Shown here: positions 35,240 through 44,070 of the stretch, one piece after another
Position numbering within the stretch: position 1 is the stretch's first letter
Layout: every line of letters starts with the position of its first letter
DNA from: Kribbella sp. CA-293567
GTDB taxonomy: Bacteria > Actinomycetota > Actinomycetes > Propionibacteriales > Kribbellaceae
Direction: 5' to 3'
NCBI RefSeq assembly: GCF_027627575.1
Contig: NZ_CP114065.1
Span: 2,542,001-2,606,000, forward strand
DNA: 64,000 bases
Translations under genes and position numbers: made by a program
The notes under the pieces: model-generated
Databases searched by the model: none
The model's input: only the letters and a program-made list of their open reading frames with translations
What the model was told of the DNA's origin: nothing

Positions 35240-38127
35240 TGGCAGGCCTCGCAGTCGGGGTCGGTGATCAGGCAGGCGTTGGGGGCGTCGAGCAACGTGT
35301 CGTCCATCGGAACCACAGGAGCCGGAGCCGGAGTCGGTGCGGCGGCGGGCGCGACCGGTACTGCGTTGAGCCGGCCGTCGGTGCCCTTGATCGTCGACTT
35401 CTCCACGTGGGTGGCCGACTGGGAACGCAGGTAGTACGTGGTCTTCAGCCCGTGGCGCCAGGCCGACCGGTACAGCTCGTCGAGCGCCTTGCCCGACGGT
35501 GCGGTCATGTACAGGTTGAGCGACTGAGCCTGGTCGAGCCACTTCTGCCGGCGCGACGCGGCCTTGATCAGCCACGACGGGTCCAGCTCGAACGCCGTCG
35601 CGTACAGCTCCTGCAGGTCGGCCGGCACCCGGTCGATCTGCGACAGGATGCCGTCGTGGTACTTCAGGTCGGAGACCATCACCTGGTCCCACAGCCCACG
35701 CGCCTTAAGATCCGCGACCAGGTACGGGTTGGCGACGGTGAACTCACCGGACATGTTCGACTTCACGAACAGGTTGCGGTAGATCGGCTCGATCGACTGG
35801 CTGACCCCACAGATGTTGGAGATGGTCGCGGTCGGGGCGATCGCCAGCACGTTGGAGTTGCGCATGCCGTCGCGCAGCACCTTGCCCCGCAGCGCATCCC
35901 AGTCGAGCCGCCGGCCGGTGTCGACGGTCAGATCTCCGTTGCGCGCGCTCCGGAGGAGTTCGAGCGAGTCGATCGGCAGGATGCCCTGGCTCCACAGCGA
36001 GCCCTCGTAGGTCTGGTAGCGGCCACGCTCGGCCGCCAGGTCGCTCGACGCCTCGATCGCGTGGTAGCTGATCTGCTCCATCGAGCTGTCCGCGAAGTCG
36101 ACGGCAGCGTCGGAGGAGTAGGGGATCCGTAGCTTGAACAGCGCGTCGGCGAAGCCCATCAGGCCGAGACCGACCGGGCGGTGCCGCTGGTTGGCGCGCT
36201 CCGACTCCGGCGTGGTGTAGAAGTTCACGTCGATCACGTTGTCGAGCATCCGGACGGCCGTCTTGACGGTGTCGCGGATCAGCGCGCTGTCGATTCCAGG
36301 GTCGAGGCTGGATCGATCGGTGAGGTGTGCGACCAGGTTGACCGAGCCCAGGTTGCAGACGGCCGTCTCGTCGACGGTGGTGTTCAGGGTGATCTCGGTG
36401 CACAGGTTCGACGAGTGCACGACGCCGTCGTGCTGCTGCGGCGAGCGCAGATTGCAAGCGTCCTTGAAGGTGATCCAGGGGTGACCGGTCTCGAACAGCA
36501 CGGTCAGCATCCGGCGCCACAGGTCGACGGCCCTGACCCGGCGGAACACCCGGATCTCGCCACGATCGGCGGCAGCCTCGTAGTTCTCGTACGCCGTCGC
36601 GAAGGCCGCGCCGTACAGGTCGTGCAGATCCGGGACCTCGTCGGGGGAGAAGAGCGTCCAGTCTCCGCCGGCCTCGACCCGCTGCAGGAACAGGTCGGGC
36701 ACCCAGTTCGCGGTGTTCATGTCGTGCGTACGGCGACGCTCGTCACCGGTGTTCTTGCGCAGGTCGAGGAACTCCTCGATGTCCAGGTGCCAGGTCTCGA
36801 GGTACGCGCAGACCGCTCCCTTGCGCTTACCGCCCTGGTTGACCGCGATGGCGGTGTCGTTGGCGATCTTGAGGAACGGTACGACGCCCTGCGACTCGCC
36901 GTTGGTGCCGCGGATCTTGGCGCCGATGCCGCGGACCGGGGTCCAGTCGTTGCCGAGACCACCGGAGTACTTGGCCAGCAGCGCGTTGTTGCGGATGCCG
37001 GCGAAGATGCCGGCCAGGTCGTCGTCGACCGTGGTCAGGAAGCAGGACGAGAGTTGCGGGCGGGTCGTACCGGAGTTGAACAGGGTCGGCGTGGACGACA
37101 GGAACCGGAACGAGCTGAGCAGTTCGTAGAACTCGATCGCGCGCTCTTCGCGGTGCTCCTCCTTGAGCGCGATGCCCATCGCGACCCGGAGGAAGAACGC
37201 CTGCGGCAACTCGAAACGGATCTTGTCGATGTGCAGCAGATAGCGGTCGTAGAGCGTCTGCAGACCGAGGAAGGCGAAGTCCAGGTCGCGCTCCGGCTTG
37301 ATCGCCGCGGCCAGCTTGGCGAGGTCGAAGGTGGCCAGTTCGGGATCGAGCAGCCCGGCCTCGATCCCGGTCCGGATGTACTGCGGGAAGTAGTCGACGT
37401 ACGCCGTGGCCATGTCGGCCTGACTGGCCTGCCGTGGTTCGCCGTGCACCCGGCCGAGCGTCTCGCGACGGATCTGGTCGAGCAGCAGACGCGAGGCGGC
37501 GAAGCTGTACTCCGGCTCCGTTTCGACATAGCCGCGAGCCGCCATCACCAGAGCCAGCTCGACCTCGTGCTGTGCGATGCCGTCGTAGCAGCAGCCCAGG
37601 GTCTCGTCGAGGATCAGTTCGGCGTCGACCGAGTCGAGGCCCGCCGCTGCCTCGGCGACGATGACGCGCAGCCGGTCGAGGTCGAGGGGAGCAGTGCTGC
37701 CGTCGGCCGCGCGGACGGTGATGACCGGCTGGATGCTGAGCTCGGCCGCGTCTTCCGGCGTACGGGCCCTGGTTCGCTCTTCGCGGTACAGCACATAGGC
37801 GCGAGCGACCTGGTGCTCACCAGCTCGCATCAGCGCCAGCTCGACCTGGTCCTGGATGTCCTCGACCTGGACGCTGCGCCGGGCGTCACCCCGGCTGGTC
37901 AGCGCCTCGACCACGCGGGTCGTGAGGTCGGCGATCAGGTCGCGGACGCGGTGGCTGTTGCCGGCGTCGGCGCCCTCGACGGCCAGGAAGGCCTTGCTGA
38001 GCGCGACCGAGATCTTGGCCGGGTCGAAGGCGGTGCTGTTGCCGTCACGCCGTACGACGGTGAGCTGGTTCGGGGGTGCTGCCTGGTCGGTAGCCGACTG
38101 AGCTGTGCTGGCAGAAACGATGGTCAC
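35236..38127 (-). CDS. nrdA: Ribonucleoside-diphosphate reductase alpha subunit
   Basis: 963 residues of class I R1. It has two N-terminal ATP-cone-like domains (around [20 protein letters not shown] and [20 protein letters not shown]), a catalytic barrel with [31 protein letters not shown] and [19 protein letters not shown], and a redox tail CEACQ. It reduces ribonucleoside diphosphates with NrdB. The GTG at 38127 was chosen because GGAGAG lies seven bases upstream; the frame is open further. A cobalamin riboswitch precedes it. Confidence 0.95.
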   Translation of the reverse strand: MTIVSASTAQSATDQAAPPNQLTVVRRDGNSTAFDPAKISVALSKAFLAVEGADAGNSHRVRDLIADLTTRVVEALTSRGDARRSVQVEDIQDQVELALMRAGEHQVARAYVLYREERTRARTPEDAAELSIQPVITVRAADGSTAPLDLDRLRVIVAEAAAGLDSVDAELILDETLGCCYDGIAQHEVELALVMAARGYVETEPEYSFAASRLLLDQIRRETLGRVHGEPRQASQADMATAYVDYFPQYIRTGIEAGLLDPELATFDLAKLAAAIKPERDLDFAFLGLQTLYDRYLLHIDKIRFELPQAFFLRVAMGIALKEEHREERAIEFYELLSSFRFLSSTPTLFNSGTTRPQLSSCFLTTVDDDLAGIFAGIRNNALLAKYSGGLGNDWTPVRGIGAKIRGTNGESQGVVPFLKIANDTAIAVNQGGKRKGAVCAYLETWHLDIEEFLDLRKNTGDERRRTHDMNTANWVPDLFLQRVEAGGDWTLFSPDEVPDLHDLYGAAFATAYENYEAAADRGEIRVFRRVRAVDLWRRMLTVLFETGHPWITFKDACNLRSPQQHDGVVHSSNLCTEITLNTTVDETAVCNLGSVNLVAHLTDRSSLDPGIDSALIRDTVKTAVRMLDNVIDVNFYTTPESERANQRHRPVGLGLMGFADALFKLRIPYSSDAAVDFADSSMEQISYHAIEASSDLAAERGRYQTYEGSLWSQGILPIDSLELLRSARNGDLTVDTGRRLDWDALRGKVLRDGMRNSNVLAIAPTATISNICGVSQSIEPIYRNLFVKSNMSGEFTVANPYLVADLKARGLWDQVMVSDLKYHDGILSQIDRVPADLQELYATAFELDPSWLIKAASRRQKWLDQAQSLNLYMTAPSGKALDELYRSAWRHGLKTTYYLRSQSATHVEKSTIKGTDGRLNAVPVAPAAAPTPAPAPVVPMDDTLLDAPNACLITDPDCEACQ

Positions 38128-38329
38128 AAGCGCTCTCTCCACGCGAGTCTCTTGACGACCGGGACCCGGGCACAGCGCATGACGGGACGAGCGACGCAGA
38201 TCGTCGAGGAGCCCACACTCCATCCGAGGGCTGCCCGCGCATCGCTGCACGCCAACCCGACGGTCTGCCGCTGTCTCGCCCTGCGACCCGCCCTCGAGGT
38301 CTCGGACAGCGCGTGCCGGCGGCACGCGC

Positions 38330-38436
38330 ACCGGCCGCAGGTATTCGGGCTCACGGGCAGGATCCCCGCTTACCGCTGCGGGGCAGCCCCGGATTCACAC
38401 CGGATTCCCCTGTCGGCCAACGGTGAGAACACTAGC
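38330..38436 (-). ncRNA. Cobalamin (AdoCbl) riboswitch upstream of nrdA
   Basis: On the minus strand the hallmark elements follow in order: GGGAATCCGGTGTGAATCCG, GGGGCTGCCCCGCAGCGGTAA, GCGGGG, and GAGCCCGAATACCTGC at the end. This is the conserved B12-box core. A strong hairpin (GCGCGTGCC/GGCACGCGC, about 38307-38330) and about 180 bases of leader follow before the GTG of nrdA. In Streptomyces a B12 riboswitch represses the class I nrdABS operon when a B12-dependent class II enzyme can work; the same logic is likely here. Confidence 0.93.
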
Positions 38437-38527
38437 GCCTGATCACCACATCTTGTGTCTCAGGTCGCCGCGTGTCGCAGATCTTGTGTTTTGTTGCGGC
38501 TGCGTCACTCTGCGGCAGACTGATCGC

Positions 38528-39034
38528 GTGAGGACTCCCAAGGCGGCCGTGCTGGCCCGGCTGCGGATGCTGGCCGGGTTCGAGCTGTTCGACATCGTGC
38601 TGTTCGGGTGGCTCGTCTTCGTCCTCCGGGCCGCTCCGGCCGCGCCTGCCAATCTCGCCGGCTTCACGCTTTTCGCTCTTCAGTTGGTGGTGGGGGCCTC
38701 GTACTGGCTGGTCAAGGGTCACCAGGTCCGGTCGGGGTTGACTGAGCCGCCCGGGATCGGGGTGTTCCGGTGGTTGCGGCTCGGTTGCGAACTGGGGTTG
38801 GTGTTCGGCTTGGTCGTGGTGGGGTTCGGAGTGCTTGCGGCGGACTCCTGGTCGGATTGGCTGCCCGGTGTGTTGCTGTTCGCGTTGGCAGTGGCGGAGT
38901 ACGTCAACTACTTCCACTGGCAGTTGATGTACGACAACCGCGCCGACATCCGGCGGTTGGTGCGCACTGGCCGGCTGCGTCGGTCCCACCTGTACGCCGA
39001 CCTGCTTGCTGACGGACGGAGAACCACTTCTTGA
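38528..39034 (+). CDS. Four-helix membrane protein of unknown function
   Basis: 168 residues with about four hydrophobic segments (around FDIVLFGWLVFVLRA, FTLFALQLVVGASYWLV, ELGLVFGLVVVGFGVLAA and LPGVLLFALAVAEYVNYF). A cytoplasmic basic tail ends the protein. A TTGCGG/16 bp/CAGACT promoter ends six bases before the GTG, which decided this leaderless start over the upstream open frame. I recognise no family. Confidence 0.75.
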   Translation: MRTPKAAVLARLRMLAGFELFDIVLFGWLVFVLRAAPAAPANLAGFTLFALQLVVGASYWLVKGHQVRSGLTEPPGIGVFRWLRLGCELGLVFGLVVVGFGVLAADSWSDWLPGVLLFALAVAEYVNYFHWQLMYDNRADIRRLVRTGRLRRSHLYADLLADGRRTTS

Positions 39035-39060
39035 GCTGAACGCTCTGGCCAGGTGTGGGA

Positions 39061-39120
39061 CCTGGCCACCAAGACACGCCCCGGAGCGGCGGGTCGGAGT
39101 TCTGTGCCTTGGTGGCCAGG
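39061..39120. repeat. Stem-loop element copy A
   Basis: CCTGGCCACCAAG (39061-39073) and CTTGGTGGCCAGG (39108-39120) form a perfect 13-bp inverted repeat with a 34-base loop. A related copy lies at 39212. Confidence 0.8.
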
Positions 39121-39211
39121 CGATCGGGGCCGGCTCAGCCGGATCGGGTGGCCGGCCGGCTCGGGTGATCGGTGGTCGGCCGGCTCGGATGGTCGGGTGG
39201 TCGGGGTGGAG
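39121..39211. repeat. GC-rich imperfect direct repeats between the two stem-loops
   Basis: Variants of the segments GATCGGGTGGCCGG, GGTGATCGGTGGTCGG and GGATGGTCGGGTGGTCGG are strung together. No gene is visible. Confidence 0.5.
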
Positions 39212-39272
39212 CCTGGCCGCCGAGACGCGCTCCTGTGCGGTGGGCGGAGCGGCCTCCGCCTCGGCGGCCAGG
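39212..39272. repeat. Stem-loop element copy B
   Basis: CCTGGCCGCCGAG (39212-39224) and CTCGGCGGCCAGG (39260-39272) form a perfect 13-bp stem with a 35-base loop. Both positions that differ from copy A are changed on both arms, so pairing is kept. Confidence 0.8.
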
Positions 39273-39291
39273 GGATCGGGGGAGTGTCGTG

Positions 39292-39873
39292 TCAGGCCGC
39301 CAGGGAGTGCAGATCCTGCAGCGTCATGATCTCGGAGCCGTGGTGGATGAGCTCGCGGTTCAGGCGCAGGACGACGTGGCCGAAGGGCTCGGCCGCATCG
39401 AGCTCGGTCGCCTGGCTCAAGCCGATGGTCATCGCCTCTTCCTCGCCCAGTTCGGCGATCGAGTCGCGCCAGGCGTCCACCCAGTGCGCCAGCCACGCCA
39501 CCGCGTCCTGGGCGTTGCCGTGCAGCGTGATGTCGGCCCGCCCCTGTTGGCTGGACCCGAAGGTCCACTCCCAGCGCTCGAAGAACGTCTCGGTCAGATG
39601 CGCGATCAACCACGCGATCGTTCGCGGCCCACGGTGATCCGGCTCGTCGGGCCACTGCGCCACCCACTCACCCGACCCCAGCGACCTGAACCGCCCCGCG
39701 TACTGCCGGCGGACCACGGTCAGCGCCTCACTGCTCGGCCGCCAGAAGTACTCCTCGTCGGTCAGTGCCGCCAGCCGCCCCGACAACACCATCCAGCTGA
39801 AGCCGAGCTGCCCACGCACCATCGCCATCGCTGACGGCCGTTGCAAGATCTCCCAGTCGAACGGCTCCGGCAT
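39292..39873 (-). CDS. DinB family protein
   Basis: 193 residues of the DinB/YfiT-like four-helix bundle, with His residues in IAWLIAHLTETFF and LNRELIHHGSEI as likely metal ligands. Such proteins bind a divalent metal and often use a low-molecular-weight thiol (mycothiol here). The start is the second of two tandem start codons, seven bases after GAGG. A LexA-type box 36-51 bases upstream suggests SOS induction, which the original Bacillus dinB also shows. Confidence 0.85.
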   Translation of the reverse strand: MPEPFDWEILQRPSAMAMVRGQLGFSWMVLSGRLAALTDEEYFWRPSSEALTVVRRQYAGRFRSLGSGEWVAQWPDEPDHRGPRTIAWLIAHLTETFFERWEWTFGSSQQGRADITLHGNAQDAVAWLAHWVDAWRDSIAELGEEEAMTIGLSQATELDAAEPFGHVVLRLNRELIHHGSEIMTLQDLHSLAA

Positions 39874-39908
39874 CACAGATCCTCACACTCCCCGATTTGG
39901 TCCAGCTC

Positions 39909-39924
39909 TCGAACGTATGTTCGA
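39909..39924. promoter_or_regulatory. LexA (SOS) box upstream of the DinB-family gene
   Basis: TCGAACGTATGTTCGA matches the actinobacterial/Gram-positive LexA consensus CGAAC-N4-GTTCG perfectly, with one extra matching base pair at each end. It is placed in the minus-strand promoter of the DinB-family gene. Confidence 0.85.
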
Positions 39925-40234
39925 ATTGTTCATCGAGAAAGCGAGGAAAGTCAATCAACCCAGCGTGTTGGTCGTGGCGCTGAAGGTATGGACCTGCTAA
40001 CCGCTTCGACGCGCGCGTCAACCTGAAACCTCACCCCTCAGGCCAAGGGTGGTTGGGGAGGGAAATGTCCCGGTTCGGGGGCAAGATCCGCCCCGGCCCT
40101 GGATGAAGCTCTCCCTGGAACGGTTAAGCGGCCCGAGCATCGTTCCCAGGTGCAGGCTGTGGTCGGGGCGCAGCGAACCCCGCGCCCAGCCCGCAACAGG
40201 CTCCTGGCAAGTCATTCCGCTGGGCCGGCGGGGG
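39925..40234. other. Intergenic region without a recognised gene
   Basis: About 310 bases between the SOS box and the end of the glycosylase-like gene. Reading frames on both strands look like background. No hairpin with a T-tract is obvious. I see nothing I can name. Confidence 0.4.
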
Positions 40235-41173
40235 TTATGCCTCTTGGAGAAGTTGGTCGCAGAGGCCGGCCAGGTGGAGGCGCAGTGGGCGAGCACGGTC
40301 CGCAAACGCGCGTTGGGCGGCGGCGTACTGCGCCTTGCCTGCGGGAGTCTCGATCTCGATCGGTTCGTAGCCGAGGGCGGCGAAGTCGTACGGCGAGGCC
40401 CGCATGTCGAGGGTGCGGATGTCGCGGGCCAGTTCGAAACAGTCGAGGAGAAGGGAGCTGGGGGTGAAGGGCATCAGTTTGGTGGCCCACTTGTAGAGGT
40501 CCATGTTGGCGTGCAGGCAGCCGCCTTGCTCCAACGCCGGCTGGGCTTCGCGGGTCGGTTGCAGGACGTTGAGTGGGCGGGCCGGTTCGGTGAAGAAACG
40601 GAAGGCGTCGAAGTGCGAACAGGCGATCTTGTGGGTCTCGACGACCTGGTCGGTGCCGGTGGAGCCGAGACGGAGAGGCCAGTCGTGGCGGAGGTCGGGC
40701 GTCTTGTAGACCATCGCCCACTCGTGCAGGCCGAAGCAGCCGAACTGGGGCTGCCGGGTGGAAGTTGCCTTGAGCAACCGAGCGATCCAGGTGATGGAAT
40801 CGGCGCGGCGGGTGATCTCGGCCGGGTCGAGGCGCGCGACGCCGTCGGCGTACAGGTAGCCGCGCTTTCCCTCGTACTGCGTCGCGCCGCGCAGCATGAG
40901 GCCCGGTCCGGGGTGCCAGCCGCGGAGCTGCTTCGGGCGGGTCGGGTAGTAGGTGAAGAGGAAGTCCTCGACGGGATGCTTCTCGCCACGGCTGCGACGG
41001 TCGAGATGGCCGGCCAGCAGAGCGTCCACGCGGAGCGCATGGGCGGCCTGCAAGGGCTCCCAGTCGGCGGGTTCGAGCTGAGCAACCACGAGACCGGACG
41101 GAGAGGTCGCGCGTCCGGGCAGGGCGAGCGCGGAGTCGGGCTTGCCGGGCGCGGGGTCAGGCAGGGAAGTCAC
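40235..41173 (-). CDS. Conserved actinobacterial protein often annotated as 3-methyladenine DNA glycosylase
   Basis: 312 residues, soluble, with blocks such as PVEDFLFTYYPTRPKQLRGW, GCFGLHEWAMVYK, LRLGSTGTDQVVE and GCLHANMDLYKWA. I recall such proteins annotated as 3-methyladenine DNA glycosylase, but I see no helix-hairpin-helix or AlkA/Tag catalytic signature, so the activity is doubtful. The GTG start overlaps the stop of the GNAT gene by four bases (GTGA), so it is the second gene of a two-gene operon. Confidence 0.7.
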   Translation of the reverse strand: MTSLPDPAPGKPDSALALPGRATSPSGLVVAQLEPADWEPLQAAHALRVDALLAGHLDRRSRGEKHPVEDFLFTYYPTRPKQLRGWHPGPGLMLRGATQYEGKRGYLYADGVARLDPAEITRRADSITWIARLLKATSTRQPQFGCFGLHEWAMVYKTPDLRHDWPLRLGSTGTDQVVETHKIACSHFDAFRFFTEPARPLNVLQPTREAQPALEQGGCLHANMDLYKWATKLMPFTPSSLLLDCFELARDIRTLDMRASPYDFAALGYEPIEIETPAGKAQYAAAQRAFADRARPLRLHLAGLCDQLLQEA

Positions 41174-41658
41174 AGGTCCAGGGAGAAGGCGTACAGGTCG
41201 ACGCCGGGGCGGGGGGACCAGTCGCGTTCGGGGAGGCGGGTGAAGCCGAGCCGCTGGTAGATGCGGTGAGCTGTGGTCATGTAGGAGGCGCTGGACAGCA
41301 CGACTCGGTGGTGGCCCAGGGAGCGGCTGCGGTCGATGCAGTGTTGTGAGAGCGCGGTGCCTAGGCCGAGGCCGCGAGCTTTCGCGGAGACGCCGAGCAT
41401 CCGGAACTCGCCTTCGCCGGCCTGACTGATCTCGCCGTAGACCGACCCGGGGGGACAGAACGTCACGGTGCCGAGCAGTTCCGTGCCGTCGACGGCGACC
41501 CAGAGCTCGGCCTGCTCCGCGCGGTCGGCCGCGTTGCGCAGCGTCAGGCCGTAGTCGGAGCCGGCGGGGACGAAACCGTCCGCGGCATAGGCCTCGGCGG
41601 TCAGCTCGCCCACTTCGCCGTACTCCGAGGGCAGGGCCAGCCGGATGTCAGTCGTCAC
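41170..41658 (-). CDS. GNAT family N-acetyltransferase
   Basis: 162 residues with the GNAT fold: an acetyl-CoA loop (GVSAKARGLGLGTAL, the Q/RxxGxG/A motif), a preceding EFRML strand, and HRIYQRLGFTRL near the end. The substrate is unknown. The start is a GTG at 41658, and the stop overlaps the start of the following gene. Confidence 0.9.
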   Translation of the reverse strand: MTTDIRLALPSEYGEVGELTAEAYAADGFVPAGSDYGLTLRNAADRAEQAELWVAVDGTELLGTVTFCPPGSVYGEISQAGEGEFRMLGVSAKARGLGLGTALSQHCIDRSRSLGHHRVVLSSASYMTTAHRIYQRLGFTRLPERDWSPRPGVDLYAFSLDL

Positions 41659-41750
41659 CAGCTAACTGTCTCACCCCGGCCCGGCGGTAGGCTCGGAGCC
41701 GTTCCTCACACCATCCCACTCCATTCCCCACACCTTCACGAAGGCCAGAC

Positions 41751-42539
41751 GTGCGTATCGCCAGATTCTCCGTCGACGACGAACCGAAGTACGGCGTTGT
41801 CGAGACCGATGACCCCGAAGGGCTCGTCGGCACCGTCGCGGTGCTCGACTCGGACCCGCTCTACCGGCCGGTCAAGTTCACCGGCGAGCAGCTGCAACTG
41901 GCTGACGTCCGGCTGCTGGCCCCGGTGATCCCGCGCAGCAAGGTGGTCTGCGTCGGACGCAACTACCGGGCGCACGCCGAGGAGCTCGGCAACGAGGTGC
42001 CGGCCGAGCCGATGATCTTCCTGAAGCCGAACACCTCGGTGGTCGGCCCGCGGGACGGCATCGTCTACCCCGAGCAGACCAACGATCTGCACTTCGAGGG
42101 TGAGCTGGCGATCGTGATCGGCCGGATCTGCCGCGATCTGCCCCGGGAGCGCGCCGAAGAGGTGATCTTCGGCTACACGATCGCCAACGACGTGACCGCG
42201 CGGGATCTGCAGAAGACCGACGGTCAGTGGGCCCGGGCGAAGGGGTACGACACCTTCTGCCCGCTCGGACCGTGGATCAGCACCGACCTGGACGTCTCCG
42301 ACCTGCGCGTCAGCACCACCCTCAACGGTGAGCCGAAGCAGGACGGCCGGACCTCGGAGTTCATCTTCGACATCCCCGACGTGCTCGCCTACATCACTTC
42401 TTTCACCACGTTGCTGCCCGGCGACGTGGTGCTCACCGGCACCCCCGCGGGTGTCGGGCCGATGCTGCCCGGCGACGAGGTCGCCGTCAGCGTCGAAGGA
42501 CTCGGAACTCTGACGAACAAGGTGATCGTGCGTGACTGA
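41751..42539 (+). CDS. Fumarylacetoacetate hydrolase family protein
   Basis: 262 residues with the FAH fold. It has KVVCVGRNYRAHAEELG, metal ligands in LHFEGELAIVIG, and GYTIANDVTARDLQ and LTGTPAGVGPM. Family members cleave or decarboxylate diketo/oxo acids (acylpyruvase, oxaloacetate decarboxylase, HpcE-like); which one cannot be told. The GTG at 41751 follows GAAGG. The 3' end overlaps gltX by eight bases, a neighbourhood common in actinobacteria. Confidence 0.9.
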   Translation: MRIARFSVDDEPKYGVVETDDPEGLVGTVAVLDSDPLYRPVKFTGEQLQLADVRLLAPVIPRSKVVCVGRNYRAHAEELGNEVPAEPMIFLKPNTSVVGPRDGIVYPEQTNDLHFEGELAIVIGRICRDLPRERAEEVIFGYTIANDVTARDLQKTDGQWARAKGYDTFCPLGPWISTDLDVSDLRVSTTLNGEPKQDGRTSEFIFDIPDVLAYITSFTTLLPGDVVLTGTPAGVGPMLPGDEVAVSVEGLGTLTNKVIVRD

Positions 42540-44070
42540 CAAGCCCGCCCCGACCGACGACAGTGTCCTCGGTGGCTTGGAGCCCAACCAGGTGCGAGTG
42601 CGGTTCCCTCCGTCGCCGACCGGGCTGCTGACCGTCGGCAACATCCGCAGCGCGCTGTTCAACTGGGCGTTCGCCCGCCACTACGGCGGCAAGCTCGTGC
42701 TGCGGATCGAGGACACCGACAAGTCCCGCAACACCCCCGAGGCGCTGCAGTACACGCTGGACTCGCTGAGCTGGCTCGGCCTGAACTGGGACGAGGGCCC
42801 GGAGGTCGGCGGCGAGTTCGGTCCGTACCTGCAGTCCGAGCGGATGGACGTGTACGCCGACGTGGTGGCGAAGCTGCTGGCCGCGGGCAAGGCCTACCAC
42901 TGCTACTGCTCGCAGGAGGAGCTCGACCAGCGCCGTGAGGCCGCTCGCTCAGCCGGTCAGCACAGCGGCTACGACGGTCACTGCCGCACGCTGGCACCCG
43001 AGCAGGTGCAGACTTATCTCGACGAGGGTCGCCGTCCGGTCGTCCGGCTGCGGATGCCCGACCGCCCGATCACCTTCGACGACCTGGTTCGCGGCGAGAT
43101 CACCTTCCTGCCGGAGAACCTGGGCGACTACGTCCTGGTCCGCGCCAACGGCTACCCGCTCTACCCGCTGGTCAACCCGGTGGACGACGCCCTGATGGAG
43201 ATCTCCCACGTACTGCGCGGCGAGGACCTGCTGTCCTCGACGCCCCGGCAGATCGCGCTGTACGAGGCGCTGGCCGAGATCGGCATCGGCTCCGGCCGGA
43301 CGCCGCGCTTCGGGCACCTGCCGTTCGTGATGGGCGAGGGCAACAAGAAGCTGTCCAAGCGCGACCCGGGCGCCGGCCTCGGCGAGTACATGGAGCGCGG
43401 CTTCCTGCCCGAGGGGCTGCTGAACTACCTGGCCCTGCTGGGCTGGTCGATCGCCGACGACCGCGACGTCTTCACCATGGACGAGATGATCAAGGCGTTC
43501 GACATCCGCAAGGTGAACGCGAACGCGGCCCGGTTCGACCCGAAGAAGTGCGAGGCGATCAACGCTTCGCACATGCGGATGCTGGACGCCGCGGAGTTCG
43601 GGCGTCGCGTGGTGCCGTTCCTGGCCGCGGCGGGCGTGCTGCCGGCCGAGCCCTCGGCGGAGCAGCTGGAATTGCTGGCAGCCGCCGTACCGCTGGTCCA
43701 GGAGCGGATGAACACGCTGTCCGAGTCGGTCGAGATGCTGAGCTTCCTGTTCGTGCCGGACGAGGCGTTCTCGATCGACCCCGACTCGGCCGCCAAGGTC
43801 CTGACCGGCGACGCCGGCGCGGTACTGGAAGCGACCGGCCAGGCGCTGACCGGCGTCACCGAGTGGACCACCGAGGCGATCGAGGCCGCGCTGCGTGCCT
43901 CGCTGATCGAGGGTCTCGGGCTGAAGCCGAAGAACGCGTTCGGCCCGGTCCGGGTGGCGATCTCCGGCCGCCGGATCTCGCCGCCGCTGTTCGAATCGCT
44001 GGAACTGCTCGGCCGGGAGCGCTCGCTGCACCGGATCGAGCAGGCCCGCGCCGGCCTCTCCACCGACTGA
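42532..44070 (+). CDS. gltX: Glutamyl-tRNA synthetase with altered HIGH motif
   Basis: 512 residues of a class Ib GluRS. It has RFPPSPTGLLTVGN at the HIGH site, RIEDTDKSRN, the KLSKRDPG (KMSKS) loop and a C-terminal anticodon-binding helical cage. It charges tRNA-Glu (and in this group tRNA-Gln, later amidated). The first His of the HIGH signature is Thr34 (codon ACC at 42631-42633), an unusual change. The GTG start lies inside the FAH gene end. The CPBP gene follows with a one-base overlap. Confidence 0.93.
   Translation: MTDKPAPTDDSVLGGLEPNQVRVRFPPSPTGLLTVGNIRSALFNWAFARHYGGKLVLRIEDTDKSRNTPEALQYTLDSLSWLGLNWDEGPEVGGEFGPYLQSERMDVYADVVAKLLAAGKAYHCYCSQEELDQRREAARSAGQHSGYDGHCRTLAPEQVQTYLDEGRRPVVRLRMPDRPITFDDLVRGEITFLPENLGDYVLVRANGYPLYPLVNPVDDALMEISHVLRGEDLLSSTPRQIALYEALAEIGIGSGRTPRFGHLPFVMGEGNKKLSKRDPGAGLGEYMERGFLPEGLLNYLALLGWSIADDRDVFTMDEMIKAFDIRKVNANAARFDPKKCEAINASHMRMLDAAEFGRRVVPFLAAAGVLPAEPSAEQLELLAAAVPLVQERMNTLSESVEMLSFLFVPDEAFSIDPDSAAKVLTGDAGAVLEATGQALTGVTEWTTEAIEAALRASLIEGLGLKPKNAFGPVRVAISGRRISPPLFESLELLGRERSLHRIEQARAGLSTD

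Noticed and set aside
40018..40305. Minus-strand frame of 95 codons before the glycosylase-like gene's 3' end
   Set aside because: It overlaps the end of the supported gene, lacks a ribosome site and shows no family pattern.
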